DNA from: Parabacteroides sp.
Lineage (GTDB): Bacteria > Bacteroidota > Bacteroidia > Bacteroidales > Tannerellaceae
NCBI GenBank assembly: GCA_020026285.1
Contig: JAHHQS010000103.1
Location: 1 to 14,311 of the forward strand
Direction of reading: 5' to 3'
Length of the DNA stretch: 14,311 nucleotides
Shown: piece by piece, positions 1-7,501 of the stretch
Position numbering within the stretch: position 1 is the stretch's first letter
Layout of the letters: every line of letters begins with the position of its first letter
Notes under the pieces: model-generated
Seen by the model: the letters and a program-made list of their open reading frames with translations, nothing else
Databases searched by the model: none
Told to the model about the DNA's origin: nothing
Made by a program: the position numbers and the translations under genes

Positions 1-15
1 ATCTTAATTATTTCG

Positions 16-23
16 TAATTTTG
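16..23 (+). promoter_or_regulatory. Candidate -7 promoter element (TAATTTTG)
   Basis: The octamer TAATTTTG matches the Bacteroidota -7 consensus TAnnTTTG. It lies 77 bases before the chosen ATG of the first gene, which would give a leader of about 70 bases. The partner TTTG element expected 18-20 bases upstream falls outside the window, so only half of the promoter can be judged. It would drive the first three-gene unit. Confidence 0.45.
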
Positions 24-99
24 GAAATATTATAAGCGAAAGATTTTATAGGGTAGGGTGAATAATAATCCAAGTTTATTTCATCTTAAATACTTATTT

Positions 100-2949
100 A
101 TGAAAACACAACAAATAATTTCTAGAACATTATCGTTTTTAGCGATTCTATTCTTCATCTCATGTCAGTCTGCTGATAAGACAAATCGGTTACGTATGGA
201 TTTATCGGGTTCGTGGATGTTCAAAATGGATTCAGCTTCTCAATATACAGATTCATTGATTCTTCCGGGAACAACGGATACCAATAAAAAAGGACTTTTG
301 AACAAGAAGATGGATGAAACTAGTAATCTGTCAAGAACTTATCAGTTTAAAGGAAAAGTCTGGTATCAGAAAACAATTGATATTCCGCAGAACTGGAAGG
401 ATAAACATATTTCCCTTTTCATGGAACGGACCAAGCCAACAGAGGTTTTGGTTGATGATAGGGCAATTGGAAAAAATAACAATATTACAACACCTCAAAC
501 TTACGATTTATCTGAATATTTAACTCCGGGTGTCCATCAGATAACTATTATTGTGGATAATGAGGGAGGAGTTCCTCCTCAGATATTACACAATTCTCAT
601 GCTTATACCGAATCAACGCAGACTAATTGGAATGGCATTATTGGTGATTTCTTTATAGAATCTACTGATAAATGCTATATCCAGGATGTTCAGATTTATC
701 CTGATTATAAGAATAGAAAAGTGGCTGTCGATGTTAAAGTAAAGGGAACGGATCAAGTCACAGAGGATATATTTATTTCTTGTTCCGGAAAGACCTGGAA
801 TACATCTGTTGAGCAAAAAGTCAAAAAGATATCCCGACAGATGAATCAGGGTGACAGTATTTGTTCGCTGGTATTAGACCTTGGAAAAGATGCCGTAACA
901 TGGAGTGAATTTCATCCGGCTCTTTATAAGTTGTCAGTATCTTTAAAATCAGGTCGTATAAAAGATCTTTATGAAGTCGATTTTGGCTTGAGAGAATTTA
1001 AGACCGAAGGAACTCAGTTCGTGATAAACGACAAGAAAACATTTTTGAGAGGAAAACATGATGCCTGTGTCTTCCCTTTGACCGGTCATACAGCTATGGA
1101 TGTGGAAACCTGGCGTCATTATTTCAAAGTAGCCAAAGAATATGGTATCAATCATTATCGTTTTCATTCGTGGTGTCCACCGGAAGCTTGTTTCAAAGCT
1201 GCGGATATAGAAGGAGTTTATTTACAGCCTGAATTACCATTTTGGGGAAGATTGGATGGACAGGATGCTGTTCTAACCAGTTTCCTTAAGAAAGAAGGAA
1301 AAGATATTCAGAAATACTATAGTAATCATGCTTCGTTTGTCATGTTTGCATTAGGCAATGAAATAAGCGGAGATATACAGGCTATAAAGGATGTCGTAAA
1401 TGAAATACGAAAAGGAGAGGAACGACATTTGTTTGCATACGGTTCCAATAATTATCTGGGATTTAGAGGTCAGCAGGAAGGTGAAGATTATTTGACAACT
1501 TGTCGTGTGGGACCGGAACCTGATCAATCATTCCGGACTCATACTCGTTCTTCATTTTCTTTTGCCGATGCCTATGACGGTGGATATCTGAATCACACAT
1601 ATCCGAATACAATAATGAATTTTGATATTGCAGTAGCGCTTTGTTCGGTTCCTGTGATTAGTCATGAAACAGGACAATATCAGGTTTATCCGAATTATCA
1701 GGAAATGAAGAAGTATACTGGCGTGCTGGAACCACGAAATTTTGCTGTCTTTAAGGAGCGTCTGAAAAATGCAGGAATGTTGGATCAGGCAGAAGATTTT
1801 TTCAAGGCTTCCGGGAAATGGGCTGCAGAACTTTATAGGGCAGAGATTGAAATGGATTTGAGAACAAAAGCTTTTGGTGGATTTCAATTATTGGACTTGC
1901 AGGATTATCCGGGACAGGGTTCTGCTTATGTTGGAATACTGGATGCTTTTATGGATTCCAAAGGTTTGATTACTCCGGAAAAATGGAGAGAATTTTGTTG
2001 TGAAGTGGTCCCTTTGTTCGAAACCACATCATATACACATACTACAGATGTGAATTTGAAGGGTAAAGTATGTATCGCCAATTATTCCGAGACCGATTTA
2101 GAGGGAGAATTGAATTGGTCGTTAAATAAAATGTCGGGTGAAATTATAGACAAGGGTATTCTAAAGATGAATGCAAAACAGGGAGATGTGACTTCTATCG
2201 GTTGTTTGGATGTAAATCTTTCATCTGTTCAAAAGGCCGAGAAATGTACGTTAGTCTTATCTGTAAAAGATTCTCCTTATCGAAATGAGTACTCGGTCTG
2301 GATTTATCCTGCAGAAATCAAAACAGCTGTTCCGAAAGATATATTGGTAACAGATAAATGGAATGATGATTTAGTCAGAACGTTGAGGAATGGCGGAAAA
2401 GTTCTTTGGTTTCCTTCAGCGGATTTTTCAAAAGATGTGACTGTTGGAGCTTTGTTCCAAACGGATTATTGGAATTACAGAATGTTCAAAACCATCTGTC
2501 AGAATGTACATAAACCTGTTTCTCCGGGAACGATGGGATTATTGATGAATCCTAAACATCCATTGTTTGCTGATTTTCCAACAGAATATCATACTAACTG
2601 GCAATGGTTCCCTATCATAAAACAGAGTCGCCCGATGATATTGGATCGGATGCCGGATTCTTATCGTCCAATAGTTCAGGTAATTGATAATATTGAACGA
2701 AATCATAAGCTTGGTCTTGTTTTTGAATTTAAAGTAGAAAGTGGAAAATTATTGATTTGTATGTCTGATTTGTTGAACGTTCAGAATAAACCGGAGGCTC
2801 GTCAGTTCTATTCTGCTTTGTTGCAATATATGGAGTCCGATAAATTCATTCCTTCCTTCGAAATGAATGTAGATAAAGTAAGGAATTTGTTTAAAGAGAA
2901 GGTTGAATTGGATAAGATAGAGACTTTGAATAATATTTCATACGAGTAA
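100..2949 (+). CDS. GH2-family glycoside hydrolase, lipoprotein
   Basis: This is a predicted exported glycosidase of 949 residues. I chose the ATG at 100 because it opens a lipoprotein signal peptide (hydrophobic stretch ending in FFISC, lipid-anchored Cys22); a GTG 42 bases upstream would add a non-signal extension. Residues about 30-190 look like the GH2 sugar-binding beta-sandwich and about 200-310 like the immunoglobulin-like linker. A TIM-barrel follows, with GINHYRFHSWCPPE at 349-362, the acid/base motif GNE (Glu421) and a likely nucleophile in SHETGQ (Glu523). Residues about 742-935 form an extra C-terminal alpha/beta domain that resembles the amidotransferase-like modules appended to some glycosidases; this is inference. 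GH2 covers beta-galactosidases, beta-glucuronidases, beta-mannosidases and others, and I cannot assign the sugar. It is the first gene of its unit, 34 bases before the next enzyme. Confidence 0.85.
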   Translation: MKTQQIISRTLSFLAILFFISCQSADKTNRLRMDLSGSWMFKMDSASQYTDSLILPGTTDTNKKGLLNKKMDETSNLSRTYQFKGKVWYQKTIDIPQNWKDKHISLFMERTKPTEVLVDDRAIGKNNNITTPQTYDLSEYLTPGVHQITIIVDNEGGVPPQILHNSHAYTESTQTNWNGIIGDFFIESTDKCYIQDVQIYPDYKNRKVAVDVKVKGTDQVTEDIFISCSGKTWNTSVEQKVKKISRQMNQGDSICSLVLDLGKDAVTWSEFHPALYKLSVSLKSGRIKDLYEVDFGLREFKTEGTQFVINDKKTFLRGKHDACVFPLTGHTAMDVETWRHYFKVAKEYGINHYRFHSWCPPEACFKAADIEGVYLQPELPFWGRLDGQDAVLTSFLKKEGKDIQKYYSNHASFVMFALGNEISGDIQAIKDVVNEIRKGEERHLFAYGSNNYLGFRGQQEGEDYLTTCRVGPEPDQSFRTHTRSSFSFADAYDGGYLNHTYPNTIMNFDIAVALCSVPVISHETGQYQVYPNYQEMKKYTGVLEPRNFAVFKERLKNAGMLDQAEDFFKASGKWAAELYRAEIEMDLRTKAFGGFQLLDLQDYPGQGSAYVGILDAFMDSKGLITPEKWREFCCEVVPLFETTSYTHTTDVNLKGKVCIANYSETDLEGELNWSLNKMSGEIIDKGILKMNAKQGDVTSIGCLDVNLSSVQKAEKCTLVLSVKDSPYRNEYSVWIYPAEIKTAVPKDILVTDKWNDDLVRTLRNGGKVLWFPSADFSKDVTVGALFQTDYWNYRMFKTICQNVHKPVSPGTMGLLMNPKHPLFADFPTEYHTNWQWFPIIKQSRPMILDRMPDSYRPIVQVIDNIERNHKLGLVFEFKVESGKLLICMSDLLNVQNKPEARQFYSALLQYMESDKFIPSFEMNVDKVRNLFKEKVELDKIETLNNISYE

Positions 2950-2983
2950 TTACTTTGATGTTAAAATAATACGGAAAATATTT

Positions 2984-4969
2984 ATGAAAAAAATTTTATT
3001 TTTATTTGTGTTTTTTGTTGGTGCTGTCATTGGTGTGTCAGCTCAACAGCGTTGGGTGTTAAATGAGAATGGCGGAATAACCTGGAATGTCAAACCGGGA
3101 GATGCTCCTCATAAGGATCATATAGAAATGAGTGGTTTACAAGTTTCTACTGTTGTTCGTTATGGTGTGGACCATGATGGAAAGTTTCTGTTGAACAGGG
3201 GGATGGTCTGGCCTATGCTTCGAAGAATTCCGAATGACACGCATGCTAGTCTGATGCGTAAACTGGGATGGAATCCATTGGAAAATGTATTGGTTAATAA
3301 TAGACAGATTCAGGAACAGGTAAAAAGTATCTCTTTGGATGGAACGATGCAGGTGGAGAGTGAATTAAATAAAGGAAAAGTACTATTGACTCGTGTCTTA
3401 TTCCCTTCAACTACTCAGGCAGCCTTTTGTGAAAAGTATACGTTGACAAATAATGGTGACAAGATCATTTCCGTTGAAATCAATAATACTCAGAGTGTGA
3501 TTACTACTGCAGCCGAAAAAGGAGTAAATGGTAGTTATCGAATCATTCAGACGTTGAAAGGAAATGAATATCAGGAGCTTCAACCTAAACAATCGGTTTC
3601 TTTCTATGCAGTAACTGGTGGATATGAAAAGGGAGAATCCGAGGCTTTCCCGGATGTTGAGCAGGAATTACGTAATCGTCAGGCATTGGTAAAAGAATTA
3701 TGGAGTAATCTGGTCTTGAATACGCCCGATCCTGTGATAAATACCATGTTTGCCTTTGCTAAAATCAGAGGATCGGAAAGTATTTATGATACGGCTTGCG
3801 GATTGTTACATGGACCCGGTGGAGAATCTTATTATGCAGCTATCTGGGCGAATGATCAGGCTGAATATATCAATCCTTTCTTCCCATATCTGGGATATGA
3901 TAAAGGGAACGAATCTGCTTTGACCTCTTATCTTCAGTTTGCCCGATTCATGAATGATGAATATAAACCGATACCTAGTTCTATCATAGCGGAAGGTCTG
4001 GATATCTGGAATGGAGCAGGTGATCGTGGCGATGCTGCGATGATTGCCTATGGTGCTTCCCGTTATGCTTTGGCCAGAGGAGACAGGCATGTGGGTGAAC
4101 AACTTTGGCCGTTAATCGAATGGTGTCTGGAATATTGTAAGAGACAGATCAATGAAGGCGGAGTGGTTGCTTCTGATTCAGATGAACTGGAAGGACGTTT
4201 CCCGGCTGGAGACGCTAATCTTTGTACTTCTTCCTTGTATTATGATGCATTGAACTCAGCCGTTTATTTAGGCAGGGAATTGAAGAAGTCCTCTTCTTTG
4301 ACTAAGTCTTATGCCAGACAGGCTAAGGATTTAAAAGTTAATATCGATAAGTATTTTGGAGCCAAGGTGGAAGGTTTTGATACCTATCAATATTATAAGG
4401 GAAACGATGTATTACGTTCATGGATATGTATTCCTCTGACAGTTAATCTGTATGACAGAAAGGATGAAACGATCCGTGCTTTGTTTTCTCCTCGATTATG
4501 GACTCAAAATGGATTGCTTACTCAGGCGGGAAGTGAAACATTCTGGGATCGTTCAACTTTGTATGCATTAAGAGGGGTTTATGCTTGTGGAGAAACAGAA
4601 AGAGCAACTGAATATTTGAAATTTTATTCTTCTCAGCGTCTTTTGGGAGAACATGTTCCTTATGCAATAGAGGCTTGGCCTGAAGGTAATCAGCGCCATT
4701 TGTCTGCGGAAAGTGGTTTGTTCTGTCGAATCATTACAGAAGGAATGTTTGGCATTCGTCCGACTGGTTTCAAATCTTTCACTTTCACTCCTCGTTTACC
4801 GAAAGAATGGAATCAGATGAGTTTGAAAAATATAAAAGCATTTGGCTCTTCGTTGGATATTGAAGTAGAAAGATCAGGAGAAAAATTTCATATCGTATTG
4901 ATTAAGGATAGTAAGAAAATCATAGATAAAGAAGTGGCAGATTCAAAATCATTACAAGTTAAACTTTGA
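2984..4969 (+). CDS. Secreted six-hairpin-like glycosidase, family unassigned
   Basis: The 661-residue protein has a signal peptide ending in VSA at residue 20, so it is predicted to be periplasmic or secreted. Residues about 21-240 look like an N-terminal beta-sandwich. Residues about 245-590 look like an alpha/alpha toroid of the six-hairpin glycosidase superfamily (helical repeats, a GAGDRGDAAM segment at 344-353, and YALRGVYACGETERA). The end (FKSFTFTPRLPKEW) resembles the beta-sandwich that closes GH78, GH95 and GH63-type enzymes. Acidic residues in plausible active-site segments are Glu281, Asp291 and Glu294 (ESYYAAIWANDQAEY) and Asp400, Glu401 and Glu403 (SDSDELEG). I recognise the fold type but not a numbered family or substrate. 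Its place between a GH2 enzyme and an EEP hydrolase supports a role in glycan breakdown. The ATG follows an A/T-rich leader without a Shine-Dalgarno sequence. Confidence 0.65.
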   Translation: MKKILFLFVFFVGAVIGVSAQQRWVLNENGGITWNVKPGDAPHKDHIEMSGLQVSTVVRYGVDHDGKFLLNRGMVWPMLRRIPNDTHASLMRKLGWNPLENVLVNNRQIQEQVKSISLDGTMQVESELNKGKVLLTRVLFPSTTQAAFCEKYTLTNNGDKIISVEINNTQSVITTAAEKGVNGSYRIIQTLKGNEYQELQPKQSVSFYAVTGGYEKGESEAFPDVEQELRNRQALVKELWSNLVLNTPDPVINTMFAFAKIRGSESIYDTACGLLHGPGGESYYAAIWANDQAEYINPFFPYLGYDKGNESALTSYLQFARFMNDEYKPIPSSIIAEGLDIWNGAGDRGDAAMIAYGASRYALARGDRHVGEQLWPLIEWCLEYCKRQINEGGVVASDSDELEGRFPAGDANLCTSSLYYDALNSAVYLGRELKKSSSLTKSYARQAKDLKVNIDKYFGAKVEGFDTYQYYKGNDVLRSWICIPLTVNLYDRKDETIRALFSPRLWTQNGLLTQAGSETFWDRSTLYALRGVYACGETERATEYLKFYSSQRLLGEHVPYAIEAWPEGNQRHLSAESGLFCRIITEGMFGIRPTGFKSFTFTPRLPKEWNQMSLKNIKAFGSSLDIEVERSGEKFHIVLIKDSKKIIDKEVADSKSLQVKL

Positions 4970-4989
4970 TTGAATAATTGATAAAAGAA

Positions 4990-6018
4990 ATGAAAAAGTT
5001 TTTAGTCCTATTCCTTAGTCTGATTTGTACTTTATCTGTATGGGGTAAAGGTAATAAGGAATTTACCGTGTTACAGTGGAATATCTGGCAGGAAGGAACC
5101 GTTGTGGAAAATGGTTATGATGCAATCGTGAATGAAATAGTTCGTCTGAAACCAGATTTTGTAACATTCAGTGAAGTTCGAAATTATAATCATACACGTT
5201 TTTGCGACAGAATAGTTCAGTCGTTGGCAGAACGAGGTGAAACTTATTATTCCTTTTTTAGTGATGATTCCGGATTGTTGAGCCGTTATGCAATAACTGA
5301 TTCAACAACGGTTTCTCCATTAAAAGATGATCATGGAAGTGTTTATCGGATGGTTTCGAATATTCACGGACATGAGATAGCAGTTTATACTTGTCATTTG
5401 GATTATCTGAGCGATGCATATTACGATGTCCGAGGATATGACGGTTCGACCTGGAAGGAAAGGCCGATTCCGGAATCAGTTCGTGAAGTGTTGGAGATAA
5501 ATGATGCTTCTCAACGAGATGATGAAATTCGTCTCTTTGTGGAAGCTGCCAGGAAAGATATTGCTGCCGGCCGAATTGTGATGATTGGTGGCGATTTTAA
5601 TGAACCTTCTCATCTGGACTGGACCAGAGAAACGAAGGATTTATTTGATCATAACGGATTTATAGTACCGTGGACGGTTACTTTGATTCTTGATAACAAT
5701 GGATTTATCGATACTTATCGTTCCTTTTATCCGAGTGTGCTGGATTATCCTGGTTTTACGTTCCCATCAGATAATCCGCTTATTCCGGTTAATAAATTGA
5801 CCTGGGCTCCAAAATCAGATGAAAGAGATCGTATTGATTATATTTTTTATTATCCCTATAAAGGATTGAAAATTAAGGATGCCGTTTTATTTGGCCCGGA
5901 AGAAAGTATTTGTAAGGCAAAGCGTGTCAAAGAACAGTCAAAAGATCGTTTTATAAAGCCTTTGGATGTTTGGCCGACAGATCATAAAGGTCTTCTGATA
6001 ACTTTCGGATTGGATTAA
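4990..6018 (+). CDS. Secreted EEP-fold metal-dependent hydrolase (first copy)
   Basis: This 342-residue protein belongs to the endonuclease/exonuclease/phosphatase superfamily, whose members hydrolyse phosphomono- or phosphodiesters with Mg2+. The ATG at 4990 gives a clean signal peptide (MKKFLVLFLSLICTLSVWG); an in-frame TTG 12 bases upstream is less likely. The superfamily motifs are all present: QWNIW with Asn31, TFSEVRN with metal-binding Glu62, CHLDY with His136, GGDFNE with Asp202 and Asn204, and a final TDHK with Asp331 and His332. The last motif is usually SDH, and the Ser-to-Thr change is mild. It probably acts outside the cytoplasm on a phosphorylated substrate; nuclease, sphingomyelinase-like, inositol-phosphatase-like and glycan phosphodiesterase activities all remain possible. 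It is the last gene of the first unit and is followed by a terminator. Confidence 0.8.
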   Translation: MKKFLVLFLSLICTLSVWGKGNKEFTVLQWNIWQEGTVVENGYDAIVNEIVRLKPDFVTFSEVRNYNHTRFCDRIVQSLAERGETYYSFFSDDSGLLSRYAITDSTTVSPLKDDHGSVYRMVSNIHGHEIAVYTCHLDYLSDAYYDVRGYDGSTWKERPIPESVREVLEINDASQRDDEIRLFVEAARKDIAAGRIVMIGGDFNEPSHLDWTRETKDLFDHNGFIVPWTVTLILDNNGFIDTYRSFYPSVLDYPGFTFPSDNPLIPVNKLTWAPKSDERDRIDYIFYYPYKGLKIKDAVLFGPEESICKAKRVKEQSKDRFIKPLDVWPTDHKGLLITFGLD

Positions 6019-6020
6019 TT

Positions 6021-6075
6021 CGAAATATAGTCCGTTATCAATATCCATTTGCATTGATAGCGGACTGTTTTTTCG
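6021..6075 (+). terminator. Strong intrinsic terminator after the first unit
   Basis: The arms AGTCCGTTATCAAT (6029-6042) and ATTGATAGCGGACT (6053-6066) pair over 14 bases with a single G-T wobble around a 10-base loop, followed by six T at 6068-6073. An outer CGAAA (6021-6025) can also pair with TTTCG (6071-6075), so the structure may work in both directions. It begins just after the stop codon of the first EEP gene. Confidence 0.88.
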
Positions 6076-6081
6076 AAGTAA

Positions 6082-6108
6082 ATCAACAGTGTATATATAG
6101 TTGTTGAT
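6082..6108. promoter_or_regulatory. Inverted repeat, candidate operator
   Basis: The perfect 7-base arms ATCAACA (6082-6088) and TGTTGAT (6102-6108) flank a 13-base AT-rich centre. The dyad lies between the terminator and the candidate promoter of the MBL gene, with its centre about 60 bases upstream of the -7 element. That position would suit an activator or other regulator site. It has no T-tract, so it is not a second terminator. A chance dyad in AT-rich DNA is possible. Confidence 0.35.
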
Positions 6109-6130
6109 CCTTATTTAGTAGTTATGAATT

Positions 6131-6161
6131 TATGATTTGAAAAGTAAATATATTATTTTTG
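6131..6161 (+). promoter_or_regulatory. Candidate Bacteroidota promoter for the MBL unit
   Basis: TATTTTTG at 6154-6161 is a full match to the -7 consensus TAnnTTTG. A weak -33 element, TATG at 6131-6134, lies 19 bases upstream; a perfect TTTG at 6136-6139 is present but only 14 bases away, which is shorter than usual. The start of transcription would be near 6168, giving a leader of about 40 bases that includes the strong ribosome binding site. Confidence 0.5.
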
Positions 6162-6192
6162 AAATAGAATACTGAATGAAAAAATATTAAAT

Positions 6193-6200
6193 AAAGGAGG
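6193..6200 (+). promoter_or_regulatory. Strong Shine-Dalgarno sequence (AAAGGAGG)
   Basis: AAAGGAGG ends five bases before the ATG at 6206. It is nearly the full complement of the 16S rRNA 3' end and fixes the start of the MBL gene. The other gene starts in the window have only A-rich leaders, as is usual in Bacteroidota, so this site stands out. Confidence 0.8.
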
Positions 6201-6205
6201 TATTT

Positions 6206-7486
6206 ATGAATTTAGAATGGATTACGAAAGAACTGCTTAAAAGTTCTTTAGGGCCCATTGTTTCGTTAACTTTACTAGCTTGTACTCCTGCCACTGAAAT
6301 TAATAAGCCTTATAAAGGTTGGACAGAAGGAGAAATGGATATTCATCATATATATACAGGTCGTGGAGAATCTAATTTTATGATTTTCCCTGACGGTACC
6401 ACAATGTTGGTCGATGCAGGAGACTGGGATCCGAACGATTATCCGAAGATGTGTGAACAATTGCCTGATGGTTCTAAAAGAGCGGGTGAATGGATTGCGC
6501 GTTATATACAGAGAGTAAATCCTCAAAAGGATCAGGTGGATTATTTGATGATTTCACATTTTCATAATGATCATACTGGTGATACTAATATTCCCGGACT
6601 AAAGACAAAGAATATCGAGAATGGTTATAAACTGGTTGGAATCACCCAGGTGGGTGAAACCATACATTTCAAACATCTTTTTGATCGAGGATGGCCTACT
6701 TATCAATATCCTCTTCCTATAAAAGATCCTGATGTGGATAATTTCAGAAAATATGTGAAGTATCAGAAAGAAAATTATGGAATGAAGCAGGAGACTTTTA
6801 AAGTAGGAGCTTTGAATCAGATAAAGTTATTGAATGATACGGAGACTTTTAAAGATGAATTCTCTATTCGGAATCTATCTTGTAGTGGTGAAGTCTGGCA
6901 AGGGAAAGAAATGGAGACAGTTCGTTATTATGATTTGAATCCAAAGAATCTGGAAGGCTGGCAAAATGAAAATACAAAAAGTCTGAGTTTTCGTATTGAT
7001 TATGGTAATTTCTCTTATTATGCCGGAGGCGACGTGAGTGCTTCTGTATTAGGTACAGATGGAGAGAAAATCGATGTGGAAGAAAAGGTGGCCGAGGCTT
7101 GTGGTCCGGTTGATGTCTGTAAAGCCAATCATCATGGTTATCTGGATGCCATGAGTGAAGGATTTATCAAGAATATAAAGGCTCGTGATTATATCTTTCC
7201 TGTGTGGGATCATGAACACATTCAGCCAAGTATCGTAAGTCGAATATTGTCTCCTGAATTGTATAAAGGAAAACGAACCATGTATTTTACAAATATACCT
7301 TCAGTTTTGTCTGAAAAATATAAAAATGAAGATTGGTTTGCCTCTGTTTGCAAGGATTATGGTCATGTTGTGGTAAAAGCATTGAATCATGGGGAAAAGT
7401 ATAAAATTTATATCCTCTCAGCCGAAGATGAAAATATGATTGTCAAAGCTGTATATGGGCCGTTTGATAGTTCTCTGAATAATTAA
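6206..7486 (+). CDS. MBL-fold metallo-hydrolase, lipoprotein, ComEC-like catalytic domain
   Basis: The 426-residue protein has a lipoprotein-type N terminus ending in LTLLAC, with Cys26 as the likely anchor; the stretch before it carries two Glu as well as two Lys, which is odd for a signal peptide. The metallo-beta-lactamase fold shows in the metal motif HFHNDH (His118, His120, Asp122, His123), in LVDAGDWD at 68-75, in GGDVSAS with Asp276, and in KANHHGYLDA with His309 and His310. The GGD and NHHG pair is typical of the ComEC/Rec2-like branch of the fold, but the membrane channel of ComEC is absent. Such enzymes often cut phosphodiesters, though others cut esters or lactones, so the substrate is open. 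It sits first in its unit, 15 bases before a second EEP hydrolase, suggesting a linked role. Confidence 0.8.
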   Translation: MNLEWITKELLKSSLGPIVSLTLLACTPATEINKPYKGWTEGEMDIHHIYTGRGESNFMIFPDGTTMLVDAGDWDPNDYPKMCEQLPDGSKRAGEWIARYIQRVNPQKDQVDYLMISHFHNDHTGDTNIPGLKTKNIENGYKLVGITQVGETIHFKHLFDRGWPTYQYPLPIKDPDVDNFRKYVKYQKENYGMKQETFKVGALNQIKLLNDTETFKDEFSIRNLSCSGEVWQGKEMETVRYYDLNPKNLEGWQNENTKSLSFRIDYGNFSYYAGGDVSASVLGTDGEKIDVEEKVAEACGPVDVCKANHHGYLDAMSEGFIKNIKARDYIFPVWDHEHIQPSIVSRILSPELYKGKRTMYFTNIPSVLSEKYKNEDWFASVCKDYGHVVVKALNHGEKYKIYILSAEDENMIVKAVYGPFDSSLNN

Positions 7487-7501
7487 TAAAAAAATAAGAA
7501 T

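Noticed and set aside
58..99. GTG start extending the GH2 protein by 14 residues
   Set aside because: The extension precedes a complete lipoprotein signal peptide that starts at the ATG at 100, and a signal peptide should be at the very N terminus.
560..581. Imperfect inverted repeat GAGG...CCTC
   Set aside because: It lies inside the GH2 coding sequence, has a bulge and no T-tract; a chance feature of the codons is sufficient.
1552..1887. Open frame of 111 codons on the - strand inside the GH2 gene
   Set aside because: It lies fully within a well-supported gene, has no recognisable domain, and its composition fits a shadow frame.
4978..4989. TTG start for the first EEP gene
   Set aside because: The ATG 12 bases later directly opens a typical signal peptide with two Lys, and no ribosome binding site favours the TTG.
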